Positions 33,825 to 42,326 of a stretch of 64,000 nucleotides of DNA are shown in pieces (position 1 is the stretch's first letter; each line of letters begins with the position of its first letter). Under the pieces are notes generated by a model that saw nothing but the letters and a program-made list of their open reading frames with translations, made no database searches and was not told the origin of the DNA. Where the stretch lies: contig CALKKV010000006.1 in the NCBI GenBank assembly GCA_937992195.1, forward strand, positions 39,599-103,598, in the 5' to 3' direction. The DNA comes from an uncultured Gammaproteobacteria bacterium (GTDB taxonomy: Bacteria; Pseudomonadota; Gammaproteobacteria; Arenicellales; Poriferihabitantaceae). The position numbers and the translations under genes are program-made.

Positions 33825-35426
33825 CTAGCGGTTTAGGTATTCCAGATCACGCTTGTCGACTACTTTTTGTGCAGGAAAGTCCTCATTTAGAGTCTTCACA
33901 ATACCGTATGCCATGACAAGCAACAGAATCGCTATAGGTAGACCTGCAACAATCGACGCGGTTTGTAATGCGGTAAGACCGCCAGCCAACATCAAAACAC
34001 CTGCGACAACACCTGATGTTAATCCCCAAAAAATTCGGAATTTTACAGGTGGATGTTCGTCTCCCATCGATAACATAGTGCACATTACAAGTGTTCCGGA
34101 ATCTGAAGATGTGACAAACCAGGAGATCAAAAGAATTGTCACCAGGATGGTAATCGGGGTCACCAGCCAATCGTATCCAAAACCAGCGATGGTTTGAAAA
34201 ACACCCGATGCGTAGTCAGCTGCTACGGCTTCCTGTACACCCGCACTGTAGAACAGATCAACTCCAGCAGCGGCGCCTCCGAAAATTCCCATCCATAAAA
34301 TTACGACAGATACTGGCACCACTAGCACGCATAAACAAAACTGTTTTATCGTTCGACCTTTGGATACACGAGCGATAAACAAACCAACAAATGGACACCA
34401 GGCAATCCACCACCCCCAATAAAACACAGTCCACCAGCTTTGCCATTCGCGATCAGGCTGGTTATCAATCCAAAAGCCCATCGGAATCACGTTCCACAAG
34501 TAATCGCCAGCACCAGTGATCATCATCCCTAAAGCAAATGCGGTAGGTCCTAGAACCAAAAACAAAAACAGCAATCCAAAACTGGCCCAGACATTTGTTT
34601 CTGACAATATCCTCACCCCCTTTCCAACGCCAGACGCCGCTGAGGTTGTACCAAGAATGGTGATTATGGCAACTAAGATAAGTTGATTGGTTGTTGTATT
34701 AGACATCCAGCCCAGATTATCCAAACCCGCAGCGATCGGTGTTACACCCAATCCCAAGGAAGTGGCGAGACCGAAGATTGTGCCGAACACACCGATGAGG
34801 TCGATAGCATGCCCCCATGGACCATAAATTTTTTCCTTTAGAACAGGATAAAAAGCAGATCTTAATGTAAGCGGCAGATCTTTACGGTAAGCAAAATATG
34901 CCAAACTTAAACCAACGAGTACGTAGAGCGCCCATCCATGAAAACCCCAATGAAAGTTGGTAATTTGAATCGCCATACTAGCGGCTTCTACGCTACCGGG
35001 TTCGATACCCTCTCTGGTTAAATAAGGATTACTGGCGATATGATACATCGGTTCTGCCACACCCCAATAAATCAGACCCGATCCAAGGCCAGCGCTGAAT
35101 AGCATGCAAATCCAGGAAAAGGTGGAAAAATCAGGCTCCTCATCATCTTTACCTAGCTTCACATGTCCAAAGCGACTAATTAGCAACCAGAACACAAAAA
35201 ACAAGATGAGGTTCACGACAAGAACATAAAACCAATCTAAGGAACCAATTATAAAATCCTTGCCTTTCGCAAATACCGCACTGGAATACTCTACGTCAAT
35301 GATGGTAAAGGCCACAAAACCCAGGATCATAACCATCGAAGCGATCCCCATCGTTTTGTTCATACCTGTAAACAAACCAGTTTTACTGACAAGGCCATCT
35401 ACTACGGGTTGATTATTTTCTTTCAT
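33825..35426 (-). CDS. BCCT-family transporter (betaine/carnitine/choline type)
   Basis: A 533-residue carrier with twelve predicted helices. GLGSGLIYWGVAEPM is the glycine-rich helix-3 motif. WWTVFYWGWWIAWCPFVGLFIARVSKGRTIKQF is split here across the conserved Trp-rich helix 8 region that builds the aromatic box for trimethylammonium groups. The C-terminal cytoplasmic tail is short, so osmosensing may be absent. GGAG lies 10 nt upstream of the ATG. It is 32 bp after a PotD-like binding protein gene, an unusual partner for a secondary carrier. Substrate probably glycine betaine, choline or carnitine. Confidence 0.92.
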   Translation of the reverse strand: MKENNQPVVDGLVSKTGLFTGMNKTMGIASMVMILGFVAFTIIDVEYSSAVFAKGKDFIIGSLDWFYVLVVNLILFFVFWLLISRFGHVKLGKDDEEPDFSTFSWICMLFSAGLGSGLIYWGVAEPMYHIASNPYLTREGIEPGSVEAASMAIQITNFHWGFHGWALYVLVGLSLAYFAYRKDLPLTLRSAFYPVLKEKIYGPWGHAIDLIGVFGTIFGLATSLGLGVTPIAAGLDNLGWMSNTTTNQLILVAIITILGTTSAASGVGKGVRILSETNVWASFGLLFLFLVLGPTAFALGMMITGAGDYLWNVIPMGFWIDNQPDREWQSWWTVFYWGWWIAWCPFVGLFIARVSKGRTIKQFCLCVLVVPVSVVILWMGIFGGAAAGVDLFYSAGVQEAVAADYASGVFQTIAGFGYDWLVTPITILVTILLISWFVTSSDSGTLVMCTMLSMGDEHPPVKFRIFWGLTSGVVAGVLMLAGGLTALQTASIVAGLPIAILLLVMAYGIVKTLNEDFPAQKVVDKRDLEYLNR

Positions 35427-35458
35427 GATATTTTTTCTCCTATATGTCGTAGCAAATG

Positions 35459-36586
35459 TTATCTCACGGTGCCAGCGGCACCCTGCTGGGAAGTTTCTAC
35501 AAGCCAGAGATCAAATGCTTCTTTCAATCTTGCATAATTCTCGGACCACCACGCAGCATCAGAGCGTATAGATGCCTGATCATCATAAGCTGGGCCATTT
35601 GGCAATTGATCAAGAATCTCCTTAGACAATAAACTCAATGAGGATTTTCTTGTCGGCCCATTTGGCAGCAGCTCAACCATTTTTGCTAATGATTCAGAAC
35701 TGCTCGCAAACTTGATGAACTCAATCGCTGCTGCTTTATTTTGAGAACCCTTTGGAATACCGAACAAGTCTAGTTCAATCACCCTGCCATCCCAGACAAT
35801 TTTAAAATTAGCTCCTTCTTTCTTGGACTCCGTGGCACCGGTAGTTGCCCAGATCATGCTCATACTAACTTCGCCACTATTTAACAAACGTACTGGCTCT
35901 TTCCCTTTTGTCCAAATTTCTAATCCAGGTCGAATAGCATCCATCTTATCCAGCGCTTGTGCCAAACCTTCTTCTGTCTCTAATAGACTATATACGTCTG
36001 CTGGTGCCACACCGTCAGCAATTAGCGCCCACTCCATTACAACAGAGGGGTCATTTCTAATCGCTCGTTTGCCTGGAAATTTCTTGACGTCAAAAAAGTC
36101 CGAAATCGTGACTGGTACATCGTCATCATCCGAGCCCTGATTATAGGCAAAAGCAGTTGCCCAAACGATCACTCCGATACCGCACTTATTTAGTGCCCCA
36201 TCGACGAAATCATCCTGATAAGCCACGCCACCTGCCCCGTCCGGTAAGGCCACATTGTCGAGCTCCTCTAGCAAACCTTCTTTACAAGCTCTTAAAGAAT
36301 CAGCTTGAGTCAGATCAACCACATCCCACACGACGTTAGCCGATTCGACTTGGTCTCGAAGTTCTTCAATTCCACCGCCATAATGAGCAACATGTACAGT
36401 GCTTCCTGTCTTATCCTCAAACGGTCGAACAAAGCCCAACATCTGACTTCGCATATAGGGACCAGTCCAGGAAGTAAATGTGAGTGTTCTATCTTGAGCC
36501 TGCACTTGGAAAGAAGAGAAAATCAATATGCCGAACCCAAGTTTTACAAGCCCACGTCCAATATCCTTTACTTTTTTTAGTTTCAT
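35459..36586 (-). CDS. Extracellular solute-binding protein, PotD-like, without cognate ABC genes nearby
   Basis: A 375-residue exported protein with a signal peptide ending near QVQAQD. RTLTFTSWTGPYMRSQMLGFVRPFEDKTG, VWDVVDLTQADS and GIGVIVWATAFAYNQ are typical of the spermidine/putrescine-binding family. AAGGG is 8 nt before the ATG. It lacks permease and ATPase neighbours: the downstream gene is a BCCT carrier 32 bp away. It may deliver substrate to the PotABC-like system at 29-32 kb or to an importer outside the window. Confidence 0.85.
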   Translation of the reverse strand: MKLKKVKDIGRGLVKLGFGILIFSSFQVQAQDRTLTFTSWTGPYMRSQMLGFVRPFEDKTGSTVHVAHYGGGIEELRDQVESANVVWDVVDLTQADSLRACKEGLLEELDNVALPDGAGGVAYQDDFVDGALNKCGIGVIVWATAFAYNQGSDDDDVPVTISDFFDVKKFPGKRAIRNDPSVVMEWALIADGVAPADVYSLLETEEGLAQALDKMDAIRPGLEIWTKGKEPVRLLNSGEVSMSMIWATTGATESKKEGANFKIVWDGRVIELDLFGIPKGSQNKAAAIEFIKFASSSESLAKMVELLPNGPTRKSSLSLLSKEILDQLPNGPAYDDQASIRSDAAWWSENYARLKEAFDLWLVETSQQGAAGTVR

Positions 36587-37138
36587 AGAAATAACCCTTG
36601 GTAGTTTTTTAGAATCAGTTTTGCATAAAAACGACAGTACTTATCGAACCGTTTTTAGAAAACATAGCAAGATCCTATTTTGGAGCCTTCAATCATTGTA
36701 ACCCCAAATCAACATTCCTGTTTAATTTTTCGGATTCGTATCTTGGGCCCAGTCTCACTACCTAAGCTTCAGGATTCTCCTAAGATTTGTGCTGAATGAG
36801 GGCTGGTTTTTTGGGCACGTCCCCAAAAGTGCGATTCTCTGCTAAAACAATAGATTGATTATAAAAACAGCTTCAACTTTCTGATTAAAATACGAAAAAT
36901 TTGAGAGCCATTTTTGTGATTGGTTTAATTTCTTTAGGCAAGCAAACATATAGGCAGGAATTATTACGCTCGTTCCGAAAAGGATACGGAGATTTTTTGC
37001 GGATTATTCTGTCAGCGCTTCGACGTCGGAACACCATAACTTATGTGAACAATATAGCCCAGTGTTAATGGTCGGAATGTATCGTCTTAAGAGTTAGGCG
37101 CTGATCTAACGACACACAATAACACAACAAATAGGTAG
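36587..37138. other. Intergenic region, 552 bp, AT-rich
   Basis: No ORF of coding character. It should contain the promoter of the binding-protein/BCCT operon and the end of the ArsR-like transcript. The only notable structure is an inverted repeat: TTTTGGG (36809-36815) and CCCAAAA (36822-36828) with a 6-nt spacer. The heptamer GTCGGAA occurs twice (near 37025 and 37071). No terminator-like T-run is associated with either. Confidence 0.4.
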
Positions 37139-37822
37139 CTAAGCGAGCTTATATTTCGATTTAAACGCAACCAGTCCTGAGTTACTGAAATAGAGACTGC
37201 GCGAACTTGATTCTCGCCTAGCCCATCCTTTCGACAGCACCTCATCCAGAATCCATTTTCCTAAGCCTCCAGCCAGATGGCTTCTCCTTTCACTCCAATC
37301 CAAACAGGTTTTACATATTGGGCGCTTTTTTTGAGCAAGCTGTTGGAAATCAACGCCGAACATGCCGAACAGATTCTCGCCAGAATCGGTCAGCAAGGTC
37401 GTACCTCTAGCGTCTATCAGAAAATTGTTCTTCACTAAAGAGTGATACAAATCCACAGCAATTTCTCCCGCTAAATGGTCATAACATACGCGAGCAAATC
37501 TCATGCGGGGTTCTTTGGGACCGGTGAAAACTTCTGTCCGTTGCGTATCTGCAGCGATAGTGAGCAAACCCTCCAACAACTGCGCGACCTCATAGTCATG
37601 CAATTGAAAGTACTTATGCCTCCCTTGTTTCCGCTCAATGAGTAGATCACCGTCAACTAGTTTTTTCAGATGTGTACTCGCTGTTTGTGCTGTTACGCCA
37701 GCTTCTATAGAAAGCTCAGTTGCCGTGAGTGCTTTTCCACTCATTAAAGCCAAAAGCATGTTTGCCCTAGCCGGCTCCGCAACTAGCCTTGCGATCTTTG
37801 AAATATCTGGCTGCAAAATCAC
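37139..37822 (-). CDS. ArsR-family transcriptional regulator
   Basis: A 227-residue regulator with an N-terminal ArsR winged HTH: ARLVAEPARANMLLALMSGKALTATELSIEAGVTAQTASTHLKKLVDGDLLIERKQGRHKYFQL is split across helices 2-5 and the wing. The C-terminal 120 residues contain a short Cys motif (RPICKTCLDWSERR) that may bind metal or sense oxidants. The GTG start at 37822 has AGGA right before it, and a TTG two codons later has better spacing, so the exact start is uncertain. Divergent from a NIPSNAP gene with a 20-bp palindrome between. Confidence 0.88.
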   Translation of the reverse strand: MILQPDISKIARLVAEPARANMLLALMSGKALTATELSIEAGVTAQTASTHLKKLVDGDLLIERKQGRHKYFQLHDYEVAQLLEGLLTIAADTQRTEVFTGPKEPRMRFARVCYDHLAGEIAVDLYHSLVKNNFLIDARGTTLLTDSGENLFGMFGVDFQQLAQKKRPICKTCLDWSERRSHLAGGLGKWILDEVLSKGWARRESSSRSLYFSNSGLVAFKSKYKLA

Positions 37823-37829
37823 TCCTGAA

Positions 37830-37849
37830 GCTTCGACCCAGGTCGAAGC
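37830..37849. promoter_or_regulatory. Palindromic operator between ArsR-like and NIPSNAP genes
   Basis: GCTTCGACC (37830-37838) and GGTCGAAGC (37841-37849) form a perfect 9-bp inverted repeat with a CA spacer. It begins 8 bp upstream of the ArsR-like start and 49 bp before the divergent NIPSNAP start. The position suggests autoregulation and control of the divergent gene. Confidence 0.65.
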
Positions 37850-37897
37850 ATAGGTTTAATAGGTAATTTAGAATGCACAAAATCACACCAAATAACA

Positions 37898-38242
37898 ATG
37901 CTGATGACCATCACCTGCTTTATTGAGTACAAAATAGATCCGTTCAAAATAGAAATATTTGAACAATACGCCAAAAACTGGGGGAAAATTATTCCTGCAT
38001 GCGGCGGCGACCTGCTAGGATATTTTTTACCCGAGGAAGGGACAAATAATATCGCCTTCGGAATAATTAGCTTCAATAGCCTTGCGGATTACGAACGCTA
38101 TCGAAACCAATTGAAGAGCAATCCATCCGGAAAAGAAAATTTCGAACTGGCGAAATCTGAACAGATTATCCTTGAGGAAAAACGCACCTTCTTAAAGGTG
38201 GTGGATACGACCTATAAAAAATCCGCGGACTTAGCGCTATGA
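37898..38242 (+). CDS. NIPSNAP-family protein
   Basis: A 114-residue dimeric alpha/beta-barrel (ferredoxin-like) protein: [24 protein letters not shown] at the start, the central [21 protein letters not shown] and [12 protein letters not shown] are standard NIPSNAP features. The biochemical role of bacterial NIPSNAP proteins is unknown. The pairing with a divergent ArsR gene is frequently seen. Two possible starts, at 37898 and 37904. Confidence 0.88.
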   Translation: MLMTITCFIEYKIDPFKIEIFEQYAKNWGKIIPACGGDLLGYFLPEEGTNNIAFGIISFNSLADYERYRNQLKSNPSGKENFELAKSEQIILEEKRTFLKVVDTTYKKSADLAL

Positions 38243-38705
38243 TGCTTTTATTTTTAGAGATAAGCCTAAGTTCGGTAAGAGAGACTTCTATTTAAAGTTG
38301 GTGAGTACACTGCATCCTTTGGACGAACAAACAATGGGTTTTAATTCTATTGCTCGAATTCAGAGTATGGTTTCTCCAAGTCGACCAATAAAGAAACAAA
38401 GAGATGGTTCTTATTGAACTACGATAGTTTTCATTGATACCTAGCCGATAATCCAATAGGTCAAATATGTCCGCCCATGATCACTGCAGTCCTTGCTACA
38501 TGAAACGCAACTCATCACTTTCCTTCAATAAATTATAGTTCATCGGCAACCCGATTATATGAAGACAGACTGATAGTGCCATAGCAAACATCACTGCCAG
38601 ATCTCTGGTGATTGCTTCCGCGGCGCAAGACGATGACATTGCGATATAAGCAAAAAATACTTTCTATCAGTACCGCGGAAGCTCTACTTGGGACGCGGAA
38701 AGTCG
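38243..38705. other. Intergenic region, 463 bp
   Basis: No coding ORF is visible. Near the right end GCTTCCGCGG (38614-38623) and CCGCGGAAGC (38673-38682) form a perfect 10-bp inverted repeat separated by 49 bp, and a partial third copy (GACGCGGAAA) occurs near 38692. This could be a long-loop 3'-end structure of the TetR transcript or a relic of a small mobile repeat. No function can be assigned. Confidence 0.35.
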
Positions 38706-39263
38706 CTATTTCTTCAGCAGTTTGTTGATAAGAATCCGCTGCGCTTTTAATCTTTCCATTCCTCTGTCTACCCGATCGATTAATATCGCACCTTCAAGTC
38801 CCGACATTATGGTCTTGGACAATACTTGAGGATCTATGTCTATATTGAGTTCAACTTCGTGATTGATAAGAAGCTGTGATATCCATTTTTCTGCCCTGGA
38901 AAAATAGGAACTCAGCAAGATCCTGTTCTGCTTATTCAATGTCGACACTTCAGCCGCCATCATCCCACATAAACACAGCTTGTCTTCTTTTATGACTTTT
39001 TCGAAGATCTTGATAAACGCGTCGAGCTTTTTGGTAAGGCTCAAGTTACGACTATCAATATCATCTAATTGAGCAGTGAAAGCAGCAATATAGTTTTCCA
39101 AAAGAGCAGTTGCTAAATGCGCCTTTTCAGGAAAGTAGTAGTGAACACTTGAAGATTTAACGCCGACTTCATTGGCTAGGGTTCGAAAGCTTAAGTTGTG
39201 AAAACCCGATCGCTGAACTGAATCAGCTGCGATTTGCTCTAGCTTATTTCGTTTTTCCGACAC
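38706..39263 (-). CDS. TetR/AcrR-family transcriptional regulator
   Basis: A 185-residue regulator. The N-terminal HTH FHNLSFRTLANEVGVKSSSVHYYFPEKAHLATALLENY is split between helices 2-4 and is typical of the family. The C-terminal ligand domain carries two Cys (KLCLCGMMAAE), common in the TetR group responding to aldehydes or electrophiles. Divergent from the SDR/amine-oxidase pair 215 bp away, which it probably represses. Confidence 0.9.
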   Translation of the reverse strand: MSEKRNKLEQIAADSVQRSGFHNLSFRTLANEVGVKSSSVHYYFPEKAHLATALLENYIAAFTAQLDDIDSRNLSLTKKLDAFIKIFEKVIKEDKLCLCGMMAAEVSTLNKQNRILLSSYFSRAEKWISQLLINHEVELNIDIDPQVLSKTIMSGLEGAILIDRVDRGMERLKAQRILINKLLKK

Positions 39264-39314
39264 TATAGAAATTACGATATGGGAGCAGCCAAACTTAGTG
39301 TGAGGTTACACAAC

Positions 39315-39390
39315 TTGTCAAATGCTTACCCTTTAATCAGGCATATTGACAAATTTAGCTCGTAACGTTACTCTACCTACCTATAGATAG
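39315..39390. promoter_or_regulatory. Promoter/operator region between TetR gene and SDR/amine oxidase operon
   Basis: TTGTCAA (39315-39321) and TTGACAA (39346-39352) form an inverted pair containing potential -35 TTGACA boxes for both directions. Further right, CTACCTATAGATAG (39377-39390) is an imperfect palindrome (12 of 14 positions symmetric), of the size expected for a TetR-type operator and located near the expected start of the rightward transcript. Predicted -10 boxes are weak. Confidence 0.4.
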
Positions 39391-39478
39391 ATTCACAATG
39401 CTCAATTTAAAGCGAATGTCCATGAGCGTGATCCGCAACATGCCTAATTTCAATCCCATTACTATTTAACGGAAAATT

Positions 39479-40171
39479 ATGAGTATCAAAGAGCCACCTT
39501 TAGCAATTGTAGTAGGTGCTGGGCCAGGACTTGGTCAAGCACTTGCTGAACAACTTGATGCAAATGGTTATCGGGTGGTTGGTTTAGCTAGATCTGAGAA
39601 CAACAGCAAAAGGTCAGAAATGGAGAAAATCGTATTGGATACCACTGATCCTTCGGCAGTCTCAGACTGTATTCAAGAACTGATCTCTAAATACGGCGCG
39701 CCTGATGTCGTGATTCATAATACGGCCCAACTCGTCATCAAGCCTTTTTTAGACACAACCTCTGATGAATTTAAGCAGGTGTGGAACTCAATGGTGCTGT
39801 CTGCTTTTACTGTTATGCAACATGTACTGCCGGCTATGGCTAATGAAAAACGCGGTACCGTCATCGTTTCTGGCGCAACCGCGAGCCTCCGAGGCGGCTC
39901 AAAGTTTTCGGCATTTGCGTCGGCAAAGTTTGCTTTGCGTGGACTGACCCAATCTCTGGCAAGAGAGTTTCAGCCCCAGGGAATACACATTGCCCACGTC
40001 ATTATCGATGGGATACTGGATACAGAACAAAGCCGAAATCTTCATTCTTTACACCCTGATCGAATGATGAATACTGCTGATGTTGCACAGGCTTATATGC
40101 AATTGATTGCTCAGAATCCGTCGGCTTGGAGTAACGAGATAGACTTAAGACCCAGCTCCGAATCGTTTTGA
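39479..40171 (+). CDS. SDR-fold protein lacking the catalytic Ser and Tyr
   Basis: A 230-residue Rossmann protein with an intact nucleotide site: VVGAGPGLGQALAEQL (residues 11-26) and RSEN after beta-2 suggesting NADP. In place of NNAG it has HNTA. The segment SGATASLRGGSKFSAFASAK puts Ala133 and Phe146 where SDRs have catalytic Ser and Tyr; Lys150 is retained. A large proteobacterial SDR subgroup with Phe at this site exists, so this is a family trait rather than a point mutation. It may use different chemistry or act as a cofactor-binding partner. Its stop overlaps the amine-oxidase ATG by one base. Confidence 0.85.
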   Translation: MSIKEPPLAIVVGAGPGLGQALAEQLDANGYRVVGLARSENNSKRSEMEKIVLDTTDPSAVSDCIQELISKYGAPDVVIHNTAQLVIKPFLDTTSDEFKQVWNSMVLSAFTVMQHVLPAMANEKRGTVIVSGATASLRGGSKFSAFASAKFALRGLTQSLAREFQPQGIHIAHVIIDGILDTEQSRNLHSLHPDRMMNTADVAQAYMQLIAQNPSAWSNEIDLRPSSESF

Positions 40172-41322
40172 TGCAAACGCAAGTTTTAATCATTGGTGGT
40201 GGCTTAAGCGGTTTGCATACCGCTTACAGCTTACAGAAACAGGACATTTCTTTTTTACTTGTCGAAGCCAGAGATCGTCTAGGTGGTCGGATTCTTTCCT
40301 TTAACGCTGAAGACGGTGATTATGTGGCGGATCAACCGGGATTTGATTTGGGACCCACCTGGTTTTGGCGGGGACAAAATCGCATGTTGAGATTGATTTC
40401 GGAGCTTGGATTAACGGAGGATGTTTTTGAACAACACACTTCTGGAATGACCGTTTTTGAAGATCAAAATGGTCGTGTAGCGCAGATGCAAGGCAATGGT
40501 GCAATGGCGGGTTCATATAGAATGGTGGGCGGAATAAGGCAAGCTATAGCAGGTCTAGAGAAGCAAATACCTTCAGACAAACTATTGACCAATGCGCGCG
40601 TTACCGCTCTGCATAAACGAGAAACCGGCATATCGACAAACGTCATACTCGACAACCATGAAACTCAGGTGGAGAGTAAATTTGTTGTGATAACTGTGCC
40701 ACCTCGATTAGCGGCAGAAACATTCCACTACTCGCCTTCGTTTTCAGCAGAGAGAATTTCCCAGCTGAAGAATATTTCGACATGGATGGCCGGCCACTCA
40801 AAGGTTGTTGCGGTTTACGACAAGCCGTTTTGGCGCGATCAGGGCTTTTCTGGAGACGCAATGAGTCGTCACGGACCATTGCAAGAAGTCCATGACGCTT
40901 CTCCACCTGCTGGTGGACCATACGCACTGTTTGGCTTCGTCGGAGTTCCAGCAGCCGCAAGAATTGATAAAACCAACGAACTAAAAATCGCTGCTGTCGA
41001 ACAATTAAGTCGGTTATTTGGGGAATCTGCGGAGAATCCGCTGAATGTTTATATCAAAGACTGGGCGAGCGATCCGTTTACTTCAACTCTGGAAGATCGT
41101 GAGGCCATGATGTTTCATCCATCCAACAATATAGGATCCGTGTTGGAATCCAGTTGGGAAAACCGTTTAATTTGGTCGGGAACTGAATCTGCCTCCCCAA
41201 GGGCCGGCAACAATGGATTTTTAGAAGGTGCATTGGAAGCCAGCGACCGCACCCTGGATGTTTTATTCGACCAACTAGATACACAGTCGAGTCAAAACAT
41301 AAACGGATTAGAGACCGTATAG
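40171..41322 (+). CDS. FAD-dependent amine oxidase (monoamine-oxidase-like flavoprotein)
   Basis: A 383-residue flavoprotein. The N-terminal GGGLSGLHTAYSL dinucleotide fold is followed by the VEARDRLGGRI motif (residues about 32-43) typical of flavin amine oxidases. FDLGPTWFWRGQ follows, and the C-terminal LIWSGTESASPRAGNNGFLEGALEAS FAD-binding motif is spread over about 330-365. No Cys for covalent FAD in the MAO position is obvious. The ATG at 40171 overlaps the SDR stop (TGATG), so the two are translationally coupled and likely act on one substrate, such as a primary or secondary amine and its aldehyde. Confidence 0.88.
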   Translation: MQTQVLIIGGGLSGLHTAYSLQKQDISFLLVEARDRLGGRILSFNAEDGDYVADQPGFDLGPTWFWRGQNRMLRLISELGLTEDVFEQHTSGMTVFEDQNGRVAQMQGNGAMAGSYRMVGGIRQAIAGLEKQIPSDKLLTNARVTALHKRETGISTNVILDNHETQVESKFVVITVPPRLAAETFHYSPSFSAERISQLKNISTWMAGHSKVVAVYDKPFWRDQGFSGDAMSRHGPLQEVHDASPPAGGPYALFGFVGVPAAARIDKTNELKIAAVEQLSRLFGESAENPLNVYIKDWASDPFTSTLEDREAMMFHPSNNIGSVLESSWENRLIWSGTESASPRAGNNGFLEGALEASDRTLDVLFDQLDTQSSQNINGLETV

Positions 41323-41352
41323 TATTAATCGTCACTTTCTCTAAAGCTGCGA

Positions 41353-41545
41353 TCAAGAACAAATAGTCCTATAGTACCAATTCGGCTTTTTCCGATAGGT
41401 GGCCGAATCTTTTCCGTAAAGCGCTTTAAAAGCGCGTGAAAACGAGCTACGACTCTGATATCCCACTCGACCAGCAATCGTCTCGAAGGATAAAGGCAGA
41501 GTCTTCAACCGATCCAACAACAGAATCCGTATCAGGCTAAAAATA
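41353..41545 (-). pseudogene. AraC-family regulator, C-terminal HTH remnant
   Basis: The last about 60 codons of this minus-strand frame match the second AraC helix-turn-helix: LKTLPLSFETIAGRVGYQSRSSFSRAFKALYGKDSATYRK, interrupted here only by the end of the frame. Upstream residues have no AraC character and the preceding several hundred bases contain no first HTH or effector domain. A full gene would need about 750 bp more. It therefore looks like the surviving tail of a GlxA/AraC-type gene. Confidence 0.7.
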
Positions 41546-41566
41546 TTGATGCCCAGATCGTAGGTA

Positions 41567-41707
41567 ATGCGAATTCTTCCACGTGCTAGCACGCAGGGTT
41601 TTGAAGTAGCGGTGGTAAGAGACGCCACTGCAGCTGCAAAAATTCCAGAAGGAGATGGTTATGCTTCTACGATTGTAAACTTTCGCTTTATGGCAAATGC
41701 TGTCTAG
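41567..41707 (+). pseudogene. Isochorismatase-family cysteine hydrolase, C-terminal remnant
   Basis: A 46-codon frame (ATG 41567 to TAG 41705-41707) reads STQGFEVAVVRDATAAAK, then PEGDGYASTIVNFRF and MANAV. This matches the end of isochorismatase-like hydrolases (strand with VxVVxDATAA and the terminal helix). The catalytic Asp, Lys and Cys of the family lie in the missing N-terminal part. Adjacent to an AraC/GlxA remnant on the other strand; these two families often sit side by side, so both are probably relics of one lost locus. Confidence 0.55.
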
Positions 41708-41738
41708 AGTAGCGACGAGGCGATAAGCTATCTCCCCA

Positions 41739-42047
41739 TTAGGCTCGTCCGTTATCAGCTTCCGTAAAAAATTCATCGCTAAACAATTCGTCGTCCTCAT
41801 CCCAGCCACTTTCCTTCAACATCTGTCGCTCAAGATAAGCATCTAAACGTCGTTTAGTTTTTAATTTTTCCGCCTCTTTGGTTGACTTGGTATCACAAGG
41901 CAACTCTTCGATTTCGATATCATTGAGTAAACGCATATCCAGCTGACCCTCCCCGTCATCCAATCCCTCAGCATTCGGAGAACCCTCTTCATATCCATCA
42001 ATATCGTTATCTGATTCGGCGTTTGAATTTGATTTCAATTTACCCAT
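41739..42047 (-). CDS. Small acidic conserved protein (PA3496-like architecture)
   Basis: 102 residues from the ATG at 42047 (another ATG lies one codon upstream). Very acidic, with Asp/Glu/Asn/Gly-rich N-terminal half and a predicted helix TKRRLDAYLERQMLKESGWDEDD near 65-88. The pattern of a basic-start helix RR-x-DAYLE followed by an acidic tail resembles small PA3496-type proteins of gammaproteobacteria, whose role is unclear. No signal peptide or membrane segment. Assignment is tentative, but codon regularity supports a real gene. Confidence 0.5.
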   Translation of the reverse strand: MGKLKSNSNAESDNDIDGYEEGSPNAEGLDDGEGQLDMRLLNDIEIEELPCDTKSTKEAEKLKTKRRLDAYLERQMLKESGWDEDDELFSDEFFTEADNGRA

Positions 42048-42326
42048 CACTGAATCTCTTAAGAATCACGAATAACAGGAGGATAAATTCGAACGGCTAG
42101 AAAAAACAATGAAAAATTGAGCCAATCGCGATTAATTTCAATTAGTATTTTTTATAGAAAAGCTCTTCTCATTGACAACAAGAATTGATCAAACGCCAAG
42201 TTTTAAAAGCAGTTAGCGCCACCTTCGCTAAAGTAATTTATACAATGCTTCTTCTAAAATGCGGAAAGATTTCAACTTTACCGCCAAGTGGTCTCCACTT
42301 TACGCGAGTCAAAACATCTCATCACC

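Noticed and set aside
3252..37849. Shared GTCGAAGC element in the hairpin at 3252 and the ArsR-side palindrome at 37830
   Set aside because: The arms are oriented differently around their centres and the loci are unrelated; coincidence is more likely.
41537..41809. 90-residue minus-strand ORF
   Set aside because: Its translation has no domain character and it overlaps the isochorismatase remnant and the acidic protein gene in other frames.
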